Shown: positions 32,140 through 40,184 of the stretch, one piece after another | Layout of the letters: each line of letters begins with the position of its first letter | Position numbering within the stretch: the stretch's first letter is position 1 | DNA from: Thermoplasmata archaeon | GTDB taxonomy: Archaea; Thermoplasmatota; Thermoplasmata; Lutacidiplasmatales; UBA184 | Assembly: GCA_035622275.1 (NCBI GenBank) | Contig: DASPVQ010000027.1 | Coordinates: forward strand, 1 to 64,000 | Length of the DNA: 64,000 nucleotides | Direction: 5' to 3' | The notes under the pieces: model-generated | Database searches by the model: none | What the model was told of the DNA's origin: nothing | The model's input: the letters and a program-made list of their open reading frames with translations, nothing else | Made by a program: the position numbers and the translations under genes

Positions 32140-33330
32140 GTGATCCGGTTCGGACCTGCGGGGATCCCGCTCTCGTGCAAGGGGCGGACGCTCCGGGACG
32201 GGATCGCCGACGTCCACCATCTCGGGCTCACCGCGATGGAGGTCCAATTCATCAAGGTCAACCCGCTCACGCGGATCGCGCTCGACGAGGAGATCGGCAA
32301 GCTCCCGCGCGAGATCCCGCTGCAGCTGATCATGAACGTCGGCGCCGGCGACCACGATGGCGGGACGCCGTCGCTCGGGGCCTTCGCGACGCCGGTGAAG
32401 AAGCGCGACTCGCTGACCACGCTCACCTGGAGCCTCGCGAAGGACCACGCCGACCTCGCGCAGACCAAGGCGCTCGCGCGCGCCCTCGACGTCGACCTGA
32501 CGCTCCACGCGCCCTACTACGTCGACTTCTTCGGCTCGAGCGACGCGCGCGAGCAATCCACGCGCCAGATCCAGTGGGCCGGGGTGCTCGCCCAGGGCCT
32601 CGGCGCGCGCCTCGCCGTGACCCACCTCGGCTTCTACGGCGGCGGGGAGCGCGCCGACTCGATCCAGGAGCTCACCCACATCGTGGGCGACCTGTCCGAC
32701 TGGCTCGCCAAGTTCTCCCGCGGCACCGTGCGCCTCGCGATCGAACCGAGCGGGCACCCCGACGTCTTCGGTTCGCGCGAGGAGGTCCTCGACCTGGTGC
32801 GGCGCGTCAAGGGGACGGTCCCGGTGCTGAACCTGCCGCATCTCGCCGCGCGGGAACGGCGACCGTTCGACGAGGTCGGCGACCTCGAGCCCCTGGTCAA
32901 GGAGTTCGTCGCCGCGACCAGCGGCCCGCTCTACCTCAACTTCTCGGGCGTCGAGTTCTACGGGTCCGGGGAGTTCCGCCTCACCCCGATCAAGCGCGGC
33001 CTGCTGCGCTTCGACCCGCTCGCGGAGCTGCTCGCGGAGCGGGACTACGACGTGAGCGTGATCTCGAGCTCGCCGCTCCTCGAGCACGACGCGATGTACA
33101 TGAAGCTGCTCTACGAGCGGGCGCTGACGCGCCGCTACGCGCGCCTGCACGCGCCGCCCGCGCCCAAGCCGGCGAAGAAGCCGGCGGGCGCGTCGCCCGC
33201 GCCCGAGCGGGCCCGCCCGGTCGTGCGGGCCGCCGCGAAGCGCGCCCGGCCGGCCCCGCGGCCCCGGCCGGCGGCCGCACGGCCGGCGCGCCGCCAGGAG
33301 GGACGCCACCGTGGCGCGCGCCGCCGATAG
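32140..33330 (+). CDS. Endonuclease-IV-like TIM-barrel protein with basic tail
   Basis: 396 residues from GTG 32140. Residues about 1-335 look like an AP endonuclease IV/xylose-isomerase-like TIM barrel: IRFGPAGIPLSCKG, LTLHAPYYVDFFG, LAVTHLGFYGG, RLAIEPSGHPDVFG and LNLPHLAARERR carry the expected His/Glu/Asp metal positions. Members cut DNA at abasic sites, so repair is likely; exact activity is unproven. The last 55 residues are Lys/Arg/Pro/Ala-rich, like a histone tail, and may bind nucleic acid. The 3' end overlaps the PHI gene by 20 bp. Confidence 0.8.
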   Translation: MIRFGPAGIPLSCKGRTLRDGIADVHHLGLTAMEVQFIKVNPLTRIALDEEIGKLPREIPLQLIMNVGAGDHDGGTPSLGAFATPVKKRDSLTTLTWSLAKDHADLAQTKALARALDVDLTLHAPYYVDFFGSSDAREQSTRQIQWAGVLAQGLGARLAVTHLGFYGGGERADSIQELTHIVGDLSDWLAKFSRGTVRLAIEPSGHPDVFGSREEVLDLVRRVKGTVPVLNLPHLAARERRPFDEVGDLEPLVKEFVAATSGPLYLNFSGVEFYGSGEFRLTPIKRGLLRFDPLAELLAERDYDVSVISSSPLLEHDAMYMKLLYERALTRRYARLHAPPAPKPAKKPAGASPAPERARPVVRAAAKRARPAPRPRPAAARPARRQEGRHRGARRR

Positions 33331-33880
33331 CGCTCCGGCGTTCTCCCGCGCGCAGCGTTACATCGCCGAGCGGGTCTCCGACGCGCTCGACCGCCTCGAT
33401 CCCGCGACGATCCACCGGGTCGTCGAGCTCATCGCGCGCGCCCCGGCGACGTTCGCCTACGGCGCCGGGCGCAGCGGCATCGTCGCGCGAGCCTTCGCGA
33501 TGCGCCTCGTCCAGCTCGGGCTCACCGCCTACGTCATCGGCGAGAGCGTCACGCCGATCGTCCGCCGGGGCGACGCGGTCGTCATCCTGTCGGGGCGGGG
33601 CGAGAGCTACTCGTCGATCCAGACCGCGAACATCGTGAGGCGCGAGGGCGCCGAGCTCATCGTGATCACGGGCCACGCGACCTCCAAGCTCGCGCACATC
33701 GCGACCGCGCTCCTGCCGATCGGCTTCCCCGAGGATGCGGAGCGGCCGCGCTGGGCCCCGCTCGGCACCCTGTTCGAGTCGGCGGGCCTGCGCCTGACCG
33801 ACGCGATCGTCGCCGAGCTGATGGTCGTGCGCGGCGAGACCGAGGAGTCGATGCGCCGGCGCCACGCGATCATGGTGTAG
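33311..33880 (+). CDS. hxlB: 6-phospho-3-hexuloisomerase, SIS domain
   Basis: 189 residues from GTG 33311. PHI interconverts hexulose 6-phosphate and fructose 6-phosphate; in archaea this leads to ribulose 5-phosphate and formaldehyde fixation or release. The SIS motifs are FAYGAGRSGIVARAFAMRLVQLG (about 48-70, written here as its core), VIGESVTPIVRRGDAVVILSG and the C-terminal LTDAIVAELM. Its usual partner, hexulose-6-phosphate synthase, is not in the window. It overlaps the TIM-barrel gene by 20 bp and is followed by a hairpin. Confidence 0.86.
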   Translation: MARAADSAPAFSRAQRYIAERVSDALDRLDPATIHRVVELIARAPATFAYGAGRSGIVARAFAMRLVQLGLTAYVIGESVTPIVRRGDAVVILSGRGESYSSIQTANIVRREGAELIVITGHATSKLAHIATALLPIGFPEDAERPRWAPLGTLFESAGLRLTDAIVAELMVVRGETEESMRRRHAIMV

Positions 33881-33906
33881 GGCGCGCGGTCGCGACGCCG
33901 CGCGCC
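33881..33906 (+). terminator. Hairpin after hxlB
   Basis: GGCGCGCGG and CCGCGCGCC form a perfect 9-bp stem with an 8-nt loop immediately after the stop codon. No T-run follows; the terminator role is positional inference. Confidence 0.45.
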
Positions 33907-33912
33907 CCAAGG

Positions 33913-33918
33913 GTTAAG
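33913..33918 (+). promoter_or_regulatory. TATA-like box of pdaD
   Basis: GTTAAG is centred 27 nt before GTG 33942, so the transcript is probably leaderless. Confidence 0.5.
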
Positions 33919-33941
33919 GGTCGACTCGTCTCCTCGCGCGC

Positions 33942-34442
33942 GTGCCCGCCCGTGCGGCGCCGGCCGCGCAGACCCTCGTGCCCGTGCCGACCCGCTTCTT
34001 CGTCACCAGCGGCAAGGGGATCAACAAGACGAGCGAGCTGAACGCCTTCGATCTCGCGCTCCTCCAGGCCGGCATCGGCGAGCAGAACCTCGTCAGCGTC
34101 TCCTCGGTCCTCCCGATCGGGATCCGCCAGATCGATCGCGTCCCGATCGCGCGCGGCGCGATCACCCACGCGGTGCTCGCGCGCTACTCCGGCGGCGAGG
34201 GCGAGGTGATCAGCGCGGGCATCGCCTACGGGTTCCGCACCGACGGGGAGGGCGGCTACGTCGCCGAGGGGCACCTGCACGGCACCCAGAAGTCGCTCAA
34301 GGAGTTCCTGCGCTGGCGCATGCAGGAGATCGCCCATTTCCGGGGCGTGGAGCTGCGGCGGATCCACTACCGGACCGAGGAGCTGTCGATCCCGATGGAC
34401 CACTACGGCGTCTGCATCGCCGCCTGCGTCTTCCTTCCCTAG
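33942..34442 (+). CDS. pdaD: Pyruvoyl-dependent arginine decarboxylase
   Basis: 166 residues. It decarboxylates arginine to agmatine for archaeal polyamine synthesis. The proenzyme cleaves itself between two serines to create the pyruvoyl group. The site is VSVSSVLP, with S54-S55 as the expected pair. FFVTSGKG at the N-terminus and IAYGFRTDGEGGYVAE and YGVCIAACVFLP at the C-terminus match the family. It has its own leaderless-type promoter and is convergent with the SCP2 gene. Confidence 0.93.
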   Translation: MPARAAPAAQTLVPVPTRFFVTSGKGINKTSELNAFDLALLQAGIGEQNLVSVSSVLPIGIRQIDRVPIARGAITHAVLARYSGGEGEVISAGIAYGFRTDGEGGYVAEGHLHGTQKSLKEFLRWRMQEIAHFRGVELRRIHYRTEELSIPMDHYGVCIAACVFLP

Positions 34443-34456
34443 CGCGCCGGGCCGCG

Positions 34457-34792
34457 CTACAAGAGCTTGCGGAAGAGCAGTTTGTCCTCGAGGCTACCCT
34501 CGATCGCGAGCCGCCGGGTCACGAGCGCCTTCATCGGCCCGATCTCCTTGTGCACGAGGCCGTTGAACGTCGCGACGTCGGTGACGATCGTGACGTCGGC
34601 GCCGTTCGCGCCGCCGCTGCGCAGGTTGGTGAGGCGCCCGTCCCTGAGGTCGACCGCGTAGCTCCCCACGTCGGTGAGCCGGATGCGGATCGTGCGGGCG
34701 AGGCCGTGGAGCTCCTCGGCCATCGCCGGCGTGGCCGCGGCCTTGCGGTTGAACCGGTCGACGAGCGAGGCGAGCGTCTCCTCCACCGTCAT
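34457..34792 (-). CDS. SCP2-like sterol/lipid-binding domain protein
   Basis: 111 residues. One SCP2 domain is recognisable: an N-terminal helix (LASLVDRFNRKAAA), strands with IRIRLTDVGSYAVDLRDG and the C-terminal half ADVTIVTDVATFNGLVHKEIG. The end is LAIEGSLEDKLLFRKLL. Such domains bind hydrophobic ligands such as acyl chains or isoprenoids. Its ATG overlaps the RNase HII stop (ATGA), so the two are co-translated, though no functional link is obvious. Confidence 0.83.
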   Translation of the reverse strand: MTVEETLASLVDRFNRKAAATPAMAEELHGLARTIRIRLTDVGSYAVDLRDGRLTNLRSGGANGADVTIVTDVATFNGLVHKEIGPMKALVTRRLAIEGSLEDKLLFRKLL

Positions 34793-35454
34793 GGCCCGAA
34801 GCGATCGAGGGTCCGAGCCGGCCGAGCGCGTTTAACCCTTTGCACCGTTTCCCAGGACCGGCGCATCCACTCCGGGATCGACCCGCCGTCGCGGGCATGG
34901 CGCGCCACGCACGCCTGCGTGACGGGGTCGGACGGATAGCCGCTGCCCATCGGTTCGTCGACGGCTCGGCGCAGCGCCTCGAGCGCGGCGTCGCGGCGGA
35001 CCTTCGCGACGACCGACGCGGCGCTCACGACCGGGATGTCCTGGTCCGCGTGGTGCCGGCTGACGATGCGGGTGGGCGCGCCGACCCGGGCGGCGAGGCG
35101 GCGGCCGAAGCGCGCCGCGTCGACGTCGCAGGCGTCCACGTACGCGACGTCGGGGCGGAACTCGCGGACGAGGTCGGCGAACGTCTCGAGCTCGAGCTCG
35201 TTGAGGCCGCCGCGCGCGACGTAGCGGTCGATGGCGCGCGGCGCGAGCTCGACCGCGCGCTCCTCGCCCACGCCGCCCAGCCGGGCATAGACGTCCGCGC
35301 GCGCGACGGGGCTCAGCCGCTTGGAGTCGCGCACGCCGAGCGCGCGCAGCGGCCCCTCGCGATCCTCCTCGCAGCAGAAGCCGCCGACGACGAGGGGCCC
35401 GAGGACGCTCCCGCGACCGGCCTCGTCGATCCCGAGGACGCGGCGCCCCGTCGT
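34789..35454 (-). CDS. rnhB: Ribonuclease HII, apparently starting at ACG
   Basis: RNase HII removes ribonucleotides from RNA:DNA hybrids. The catalytic motif GIDEAGRGSVLGPLVVGGF lies upstream of the first conventional start (GTG 35334, before RDSKRLSP), which would yield an inactive protein. Reading back in frame, no ATG, GTG or TTG exists. ACG ACG at 35454-35449 follows GGAG by four bases and is 37 nt from a TATA box; I start there (221 residues). Other catalytic regions are VAYVDACDVDAARFG, VSRHHADQDIPVVSAASVVAKV and GSGYPSDP. The identity is firm and the ACG start is inferred. Confidence 0.88.
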   Translation of the reverse strand, partial: TTGRRVLGIDEAGRGSVLGPLVVGGFCCEEDREGPLRALGVRDSKRLSPVARADVYARLGGVGEERAVELAPRAIDRYVARGGLNELELETFADLVREFRPDVAYVDACDVDAARFGRRLAARVGAPTRIVSRHHADQDIPVVSAASVVAKVRRDAALEALRRAVDEPMGSGYPSDPVTQACVARHARDGGSIPEWMRRSWETVQRVKRARPARTLDRFGP

Positions 35455-35487
35455 CCGGCTCCCCCGCGGGCCGTAACGGCCTGAGGG

Positions 35488-35494
35488 GTTAAAC
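35488..35494. promoter_or_regulatory. Bidirectional TATA box between rnhB and the aldolase gene
   Basis: GTTAAAC, inside GGGTTAAACCC-like symmetry, is centred 26 nt before GTG 35517 (aldolase) and 37 nt before the tandem ACG of rnhB. Confidence 0.55.
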
Positions 35495-35516
35495 CCGCGG
35501 GCGCTTGACCTCCGGC

Positions 35517-36416
35517 GTGCGGCTCGACGGGCTCGTGGTGCCGGCCCTCACGCTCTTCTCCGCCGATGGCGAGCTCGACGCCGGCCGCAACGCGCGCTTC
35601 GCGCGCGAGTTGGCCGACGCCCGGGTCGACCACCTCTTCGTGTTGGGCTCGGCCGGTGAGTTCCCGTCGATCACCGACGCGGAGCGCGCGCGCTATCTCG
35701 ACGCGGTGGTCGACAGCCTGCCGGGCCGCACCGACGCCTGGGTCGGCTGCGGCGCGCCGTCCACCCGCCAGGCGGTCCGCTTCGCGAGCGATGCGGAGGG
35801 CGCCGGCGCCGCGGCGGTGGTCGCGGTGCCCCCGTACTATCTGCATCCCACGCCCGAGGCCGTCGACCGTTACTATCGGGCGATCCGGGCGGCCGTGAAG
35901 ATCCCGCTCTTCGCCTACAACATCCCGTCGCTCGTCGGGTACGCGCTCGATCCGGCGCGCCTTCACGCGCTCGCCCGCGACGGCACGCTCGCCGGTACGA
36001 AGGACACCTCGGGCGCGCTCGGGAGCGTCACGTCGTTCCTCGAGGGAGCCCCGGCCGGCTTCGCGGTGTTCCCCGGGGACGACGCGCTCGCCGCTGAGTC
36101 GATCCGCCGCGGCGCCGCCGGGGCCGTGATGGGGATCGCGAACATCGTCCCCAAGCTCTGCCGTGAGCTGGTCGGCGCCGCCCGCGCGGGCGACTGGGGG
36201 CCGGCTGCCGAGCGCCAGGCGCTGGTCGACCGACTCGTCGAGGTAATCCGCGCCGGGCCGTTCCCCTCGGTCGACAAGTTCCTCGCCGCGGAGCTGCGAG
36301 GCGTGGACGTCGGCTACCGGGCGCCGTACGACCCGCTGTCGGCCGTCGAGGAGCGCGCGGTCCGCGCCCGGCTGGATCCCCTGCGCGACGCCCTGCGACC
36401 GTTCCTGTCCGGGTGA
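35517..36416 (+). CDS. kdgA: DapA-family aldolase, probable 2-keto-3-deoxygluconate aldolase
   Basis: 299 residues from GTG 35517; the earlier TTG 35505 would lie before the predicted transcription start. The family makes a Schiff base with pyruvate. The loop LGSAGEFPSIT (about 40-50), catalytic Tyr in PLFAYNIPSLVGY and Schiff-base Lys in LAGTKDTSG are present. The glucose dehydrogenase gene starts four bases downstream, which favours KDG/KDPG aldolase of the archaeal Entner-Doudoroff route over dihydrodipicolinate synthase. Sequence alone does not fully separate these. Confidence 0.82.
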   Translation: MRLDGLVVPALTLFSADGELDAGRNARFARELADARVDHLFVLGSAGEFPSITDAERARYLDAVVDSLPGRTDAWVGCGAPSTRQAVRFASDAEGAGAAAVVAVPPYYLHPTPEAVDRYYRAIRAAVKIPLFAYNIPSLVGYALDPARLHALARDGTLAGTKDTSGALGSVTSFLEGAPAGFAVFPGDDALAAESIRRGAAGAVMGIANIVPKLCRELVGAARAGDWGPAAERQALVDRLVEVIRAGPFPSVDKFLAAELRGVDVGYRAPYDPLSAVEERAVRARLDPLRDALRPFLSG

Positions 36417-36420
36417 GCCC

Positions 36421-37536
36421 TTGCGCGCGATCGTCGTGCGCCCGCCGGCGCCCGGGGCCTCGCTCGAGGACGTGACAGGGCCGACGCTCGGGCCGGGCAC
36501 GCTGCGGGTCCGGGTCCTCGAGGTCGGCGTCTGTGGAACCGACCACGACATCGTCGCCGGCAAGTATGGCCAGGCGCCGGCCGGCGCCGGCTACCTCGTG
36601 CTCGGTCACGAGAACCTCGGCGAGGTGGCCGAGGTCGCCGACGGGGTGGTCGGGTTCTCGGTCGGCGACACCGTCGTCGCGACCGTGCGGCGCGGCTGCG
36701 GACGGTGCCGCTTCTGCTTCGCGAACCGCTCGGACTTCTGCGAGACCGGCGGCTTCACCGAGCGCGGGATCTCCGGCGCCCACGGCTACATGGCCGAGGA
36801 GTACGTGGAGGTCCCCGAGTACCTCGTCGCGGTCCCGCCCGAACTGCGGCGGGTGGCGGTGCTGCTCGAGCCGCTCAGCGTCGTGGAAAAGGCGATCCTG
36901 ATGGGCCAGCGCGTGCTCGACCGCAAGGAGCCGAGCCCGGGGTTCCCCCGGACGGCCGCGTCGACCGCGCTCGTCGCCGGGACCGGCGCCGTCGGGATGC
37001 TCGCCGCCTTCGTCCTGCGTCTCCGGGGCTACGAGGTCACGGGCGTCGACCGGCACGATGCGTCGCCGGCGGTCGACCTGCTCGCGACGATCGGCGCCCG
37101 GCACGCGAACGTCGTCGGAGGGCTGGGCACGCTCGGCGGCGCGCGCTTCGACCTCGTGGTCGAGGCGACCGGCTCGGTGCCGCTCGACTTCGACCTGGTG
37201 GACGTGCTCGCCCCGAACGGCGTGCTCGTGCTCACCGGCATCCCGGACGCCGACGCCCCCCCGACGTCCGTTCCGGGCGGGGCGATCTTCCGCGGGATCG
37301 TCCTGCACAACCAGGCCGTGGTGGGCTCGGTGAACGCGAACCGCACCTACTTCGAGACCGGGCTCGCGGACCTCGGCGCGTTCGAGGCGCGCTGGCCCGG
37401 CGCGGTCGACCGGATGATCTCCTCCCGTCGCCCGCTCGAGCGATGGGCGGAGGTACTCCTCGGCCGCGCGGGCGGGACGGTGAAGAACGTCCTCACCATC
37501 GCCGGTGCGGCGCCCGCGCCCTCGAGCGCGCGATAA
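36421..37536 (+). CDS. gdh: Archaeal glucose/galactose 1-dehydrogenase (zinc MDR family)
   Basis: 371 residues from TTG 36421. It oxidises glucose to gluconolactone with NAD(P). Catalytic zinc residues are Cys in GVCGTDHDIV (about 38) and His in LGHENLGEV. The structural zinc lobe has CGRCRFCFANRSDFC. The nucleotide domain is ALVAGTGAVGMLAAFVLRL, and VNANRTYFETGLADL near the C-terminus is typical of archaeal GDH. It is coupled to the aldolase gene four bases upstream; together they give two steps of non-phosphorylative Entner-Doudoroff catabolism. The dehydratase is not in the window. Confidence 0.9.
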   Translation: MRAIVVRPPAPGASLEDVTGPTLGPGTLRVRVLEVGVCGTDHDIVAGKYGQAPAGAGYLVLGHENLGEVAEVADGVVGFSVGDTVVATVRRGCGRCRFCFANRSDFCETGGFTERGISGAHGYMAEEYVEVPEYLVAVPPELRRVAVLLEPLSVVEKAILMGQRVLDRKEPSPGFPRTAASTALVAGTGAVGMLAAFVLRLRGYEVTGVDRHDASPAVDLLATIGARHANVVGGLGTLGGARFDLVVEATGSVPLDFDLVDVLAPNGVLVLTGIPDADAPPTSVPGGAIFRGIVLHNQAVVGSVNANRTYFETGLADLGAFEARWPGAVDRMISSRRPLERWAEVLLGRAGGTVKNVLTIAGAAPAPSSAR

Positions 37537-37540
37537 ACCT

Positions 37541-37548
37541 CTTATACC
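37541..37548 (+). promoter_or_regulatory. TATA box of the S8e operon
   Basis: CTTATACC is centred 36 nt before ATG 37580. The predicted short leader contains CCGGAG as a possible ribosome-binding site. Confidence 0.6.
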
Positions 37549-37579
37549 GCACCCCGCTCGCACGGCCCTCCGGAGTCGG

Positions 37580-37978
37580 ATGGGGATCTGGCAGGGCCGC
37601 TCGCGTCGCAAGCGCACCGGCGGACGCCTGCGGCCGATCCGCAAGAAGCGCCGGTTCGAGATCAGCCGCGAGCTCCAGCACGCGACGATCGGTCCGGGCA
37701 CCGTGAAGCCGTACCGCATCCGCGGGGCGAACTCGAAGCTGCGGATCCTGACGACGCAGACGATCAACGTCTACGACCCGGCCACGAAGTCGATGCGGCC
37801 CGCGAAGGTGATCACGGTCCGCGAGAATCCCGCGAACCCGAACTTCGTCCAGCGCAACATCATCACCCGGGGCGCGATCCTGGAGACCGACGTCGGCCTG
37901 GTGCGCGTCCGCTCTCGGCCGGGGCAGGACGGCGTCCTCAACGGCATCCGAATCGGCGCCGCCACGCCGCCGGCGTAA
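37580..37978 (+). CDS. rps8e: Ribosomal protein S8e
   Basis: 132 residues, archaeal length. MGIWQGRSRRKRTGGRL at the N-terminus, RNIITRGAILETDVG and VRVRSRPGQDGVLNG at the C-terminus are diagnostic. It is a small-subunit protein shared by archaea and eukaryotes. It begins a three-gene operon with SRP19 (19 bp later) and a GPN GTPase. Confidence 0.97.
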   Translation: MGIWQGRSRRKRTGGRLRPIRKKRRFEISRELQHATIGPGTVKPYRIRGANSKLRILTTQTINVYDPATKSMRPAKVITVRENPANPNFVQRNIITRGAILETDVGLVRVRSRPGQDGVLNGIRIGAATPPA

Positions 37979-37997
37979 GCGACCGGCCGGGGCCGCG

Positions 37998-38297
37998 ATG
38001 CCCGACCATTTCTACGTCTATCCGGCCTACCTCGGTCGGGGCCTCAGCCGGCGGGCGGGCCGCCGTTTGCCCGAGAGCGAGGCCGTGGCCGACGCGACCG
38101 CCGAGGAGATCGCGCAGGCGGCCCAGCGGCTCGGCTACAGGGCCGAGCTCGAGTCCGCGAAGCAGTACCCGCGACGCTTCTTCGCCTACGAGGGGCGGGT
38201 CAAGGTCACGAAGCGGGCCGGCACGACCAAGACCACGTTGTTGCGGGCGCTCGCGGCGGAGGTCCGCCGCCACCGCCCGGCCTCGGCGAAGAAGTGA
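37998..38297 (+). CDS. srp19: Signal recognition particle 19 kDa protein
   Basis: 99 residues. SRP19 binds 7S RNA and helps SRP54 assemble. FYVYPAYLGRGLSRRAGRRLPE (residues about 5-26, core shown), AAQRLGYRAELESAKQYPRR and GRVKVTKRAGTTKTTLLR match the family. The stop overlaps the GTG of the next gene (GTGA). Confidence 0.94.
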   Translation: MPDHFYVYPAYLGRGLSRRAGRRLPESEAVADATAEEIAQAAQRLGYRAELESAKQYPRRFFAYEGRVKVTKRAGTTKTTLLRALAAEVRRHRPASAKK

Positions 38298-39091
38298 CGA
38301 TGGACGAGCCGGGCACGATCTACTTCGCCGGCACGGCGGGGGCGGGCAAGACCTCGTTCGTCCGCGCGTTCGCCGACTGGATGCACTCGGCCGGGTACGA
38401 ATCGACGATCGTCAACCTGGACCCGGGCAGCGAGTCGAAGAGCCTCGAGCCGGCGGTCGACATCCGCGAGTGGGTGCGCCTGGACGACCTGCAGGACGAG
38501 TACGGGCTCGGGCCGAACGGGGCCCAGATCGCGGCCGCCGACATGATCGCGCTCAAGATCTTCGACGTGAAGCAGGCGATCGACGAGCTACGCACCGACT
38601 ACGTGCTGGTCGACACGCCCGGCCAGATCGAGCTGTTCGCCTTTCGCGAGGCGTCCCGGGCGATCGTCGACGCGCTGAGCGGCGACCGGTCCCTGATCGC
38701 CTTCCTGTTCGACCCGGCGCTCGCGCGCTCGGCCTCGGGCTTCGTCTCGCTGCTGCTGCTCAGCGCCACCGTCGAGTTCCGCTTCCGGCTGCCGATGCTG
38801 AACGTGCTCGCGAAGGCGGACGTCCTCACCGCCGAGCAGCTCGCGGAGATCCGCGGCTGGGGAGAGGACCCCTCGGCCCTCCATGATGCCGTATCGCGCG
38901 ACGCGCCGACCCCCGACGTGCAGCTCTCGACCGAGATCGTCCGCGCGATCGAGGTGCTGGGCCCGCTGAGCGGCCTCGTCCCGACCTCGGCGAAGGAGGG
39001 GACCGGCCTCGAGGCGTTCTACCAGGGCGCCCAGCGCGTCTTCGGCGGCGGCGAGGACCTCGAGCCCTCGCACGCGCCCGCGTCGGACTGA
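38294..39091 (+). CDS. GPN-loop GTPase
   Basis: 265 residues from GTG 38294, or 263 from ATG 38300. Archaeal GPN GTPases are dimeric GTPases related to factors for RNA polymerase assembly. Walker A is GTAGAGKT (about 13-20). The signature Gly-Pro-Asn loop is GLGPNGA, followed by VDTPGQIELF (G3), NVLAKADVL (NKxD-like) and PTSAKEGTG (G5). Location after S8e and SRP19 fits an information-processing operon. Confidence 0.92.
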   Translation: MTMDEPGTIYFAGTAGAGKTSFVRAFADWMHSAGYESTIVNLDPGSESKSLEPAVDIREWVRLDDLQDEYGLGPNGAQIAAADMIALKIFDVKQAIDELRTDYVLVDTPGQIELFAFREASRAIVDALSGDRSLIAFLFDPALARSASGFVSLLLLSATVEFRFRLPMLNVLAKADVLTAEQLAEIRGWGEDPSALHDAVSRDAPTPDVQLSTEIVRAIEVLGPLSGLVPTSAKEGTGLEAFYQGAQRVFGGGEDLEPSHAPASD

Positions 39092-39096
39092 GCGGA

Positions 39097-39393
39097 TCAG
39101 CCCTCCGTGAAGAACAGGCCCATGCCGGCGGAGGCGGACTCCTCGTCCTCCTTGATGCGGCGGTAGACGCGCTCGGCATCCGCCGGCTTCGCGCCCAGGG
39201 GGCCGAGGAGCTCGTCCGCGCGACGGACCGCCTCGGGCCCGCCCTCGAGCAGCACGTACAGCGCGTCGGCGGGGCCGCTCAGGGTGCTCGCATCGCGGAT
39301 CGTCTGGCTCTGCCGCGAGAGCTGGTCGTCCCGCAGCGCGGCCTCCAGCGCGCCGCGCTGCGCGCTGGGGAGGAGGTACAGGGTCCAGGCCAT
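39097..39393 (-). CDS. Small soluble protein, function unknown
   Basis: 98 residues. A short hydrophobic N-terminus (MAWTLYLLPSAQ) leads into charged helices. ALYVLLEGGPEAVRRADELLG resembles a strand plus helix of a small alpha/beta fold, and the C-terminus DEESASAGMGLFFTEG is acidic. It is convergent with the GPN gene (five bases between stops). A box CTATAT at about 39414 is 23 nt upstream. No family is recognised. Confidence 0.6.
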   Translation of the reverse strand: MAWTLYLLPSAQRGALEAALRDDQLSRQSQTIRDASTLSGPADALYVLLEGGPEAVRRADELLGPLGAKPADAERVYRRIKEDEESASAGMGLFFTEG

Positions 39394-39470
39394 GCGGCGG
39401 GCGACCGACCCGGCCTATATGGGTTCGCGGGGCCGTTAGGCAGATACGGGGCTCCGCCGGTCCTCCGGGG

Positions 39471-40184
39471 GTGTTCGCCTCGACCACCGAGGGACCGGTG
39501 CTCCTGATCGGGGTCGCGCACGTCGTCGACCTCGAGAGTCCGCTGCGCCGTCTGCTCGCGGACCGGACGCTCGATGCGATCGCGATCGAGCTCGACCCGG
39601 AGCGGGCCGCCTCGCTCCTCGGCGATGGCGCGACGTCGGGTCCGTCCCGCGGACCCGCCTTCGCCCGGCTCTGGGCGCACGTCCAGCGTCGCCTCGGCGA
39701 TCAGATCGGTGGCGGGCCGCCGGGGGCGGAGATGAAGGTCGCCGCGCGCCTCGCGGCCGAGCGGCGCCTGCCGCTGTTCCTGATCGACGACCCGATCGGC
39801 ACGACCCTGGCGCGGCTCGTGCGGTCGATGCCGCTCCGAGAGCGCGTGGCGCTCCTCGTCGGCGCGTTCGTCGCGCTGTTCGTGCCGGCCCGGCTCGTCG
39901 AACGGGAGATCGACCGCTACGTGGAGAGCCCCGAGGCCTACACGGAGGAGTTGCGGCGGGCGAGCCCCACGATCGCGCACGTCCTGCTCGACGAGCGCAA
40001 CGAGCACATGGCCGAGCGCCTCGCGACGCTGCGGGGCCGCGGGTACGGTCGCCTCGCCGCCGTGGTCGGCGACGCGCACCTTTCCGGGCTCGGCTCGGCG
40101 CTGCGGCGTCGCGGAGTGCCGATCGAGTCGATCCCGTTCCGCGCCCTGCGGGAGCCTACAGTACCGTCGATGCCTTCGACGTGA
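39471..40184 (+). CDS. TraB/PrgY-like domain protein
   Basis: 237 residues from GTG 39471. TraB-family signatures are GVAHVVDLESPLR at the N-terminus, IAIELDPERAA, the Glu/His motif DERNEHMAERL and VVGDAHLSGLG. One hydrophobic stretch (RVALLVGAFVALFVPARL, about 125-142) may touch the membrane. Full-length archaeal PrgY homologues carry more C-terminal helices, so this is a short form. The molecular activity of the family is unsettled. Its 3' end overlaps the convergent mrp gene by 29 bp. Confidence 0.8.
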   Translation: MFASTTEGPVLLIGVAHVVDLESPLRRLLADRTLDAIAIELDPERAASLLGDGATSGPSRGPAFARLWAHVQRRLGDQIGGGPPGAEMKVAARLAAERRLPLFLIDDPIGTTLARLVRSMPLRERVALLVGAFVALFVPARLVEREIDRYVESPEAYTEELRRASPTIAHVLLDERNEHMAERLATLRGRGYGRLAAVVGDAHLSGLGSALRRRGVPIESIPFRALREPTVPSMPST

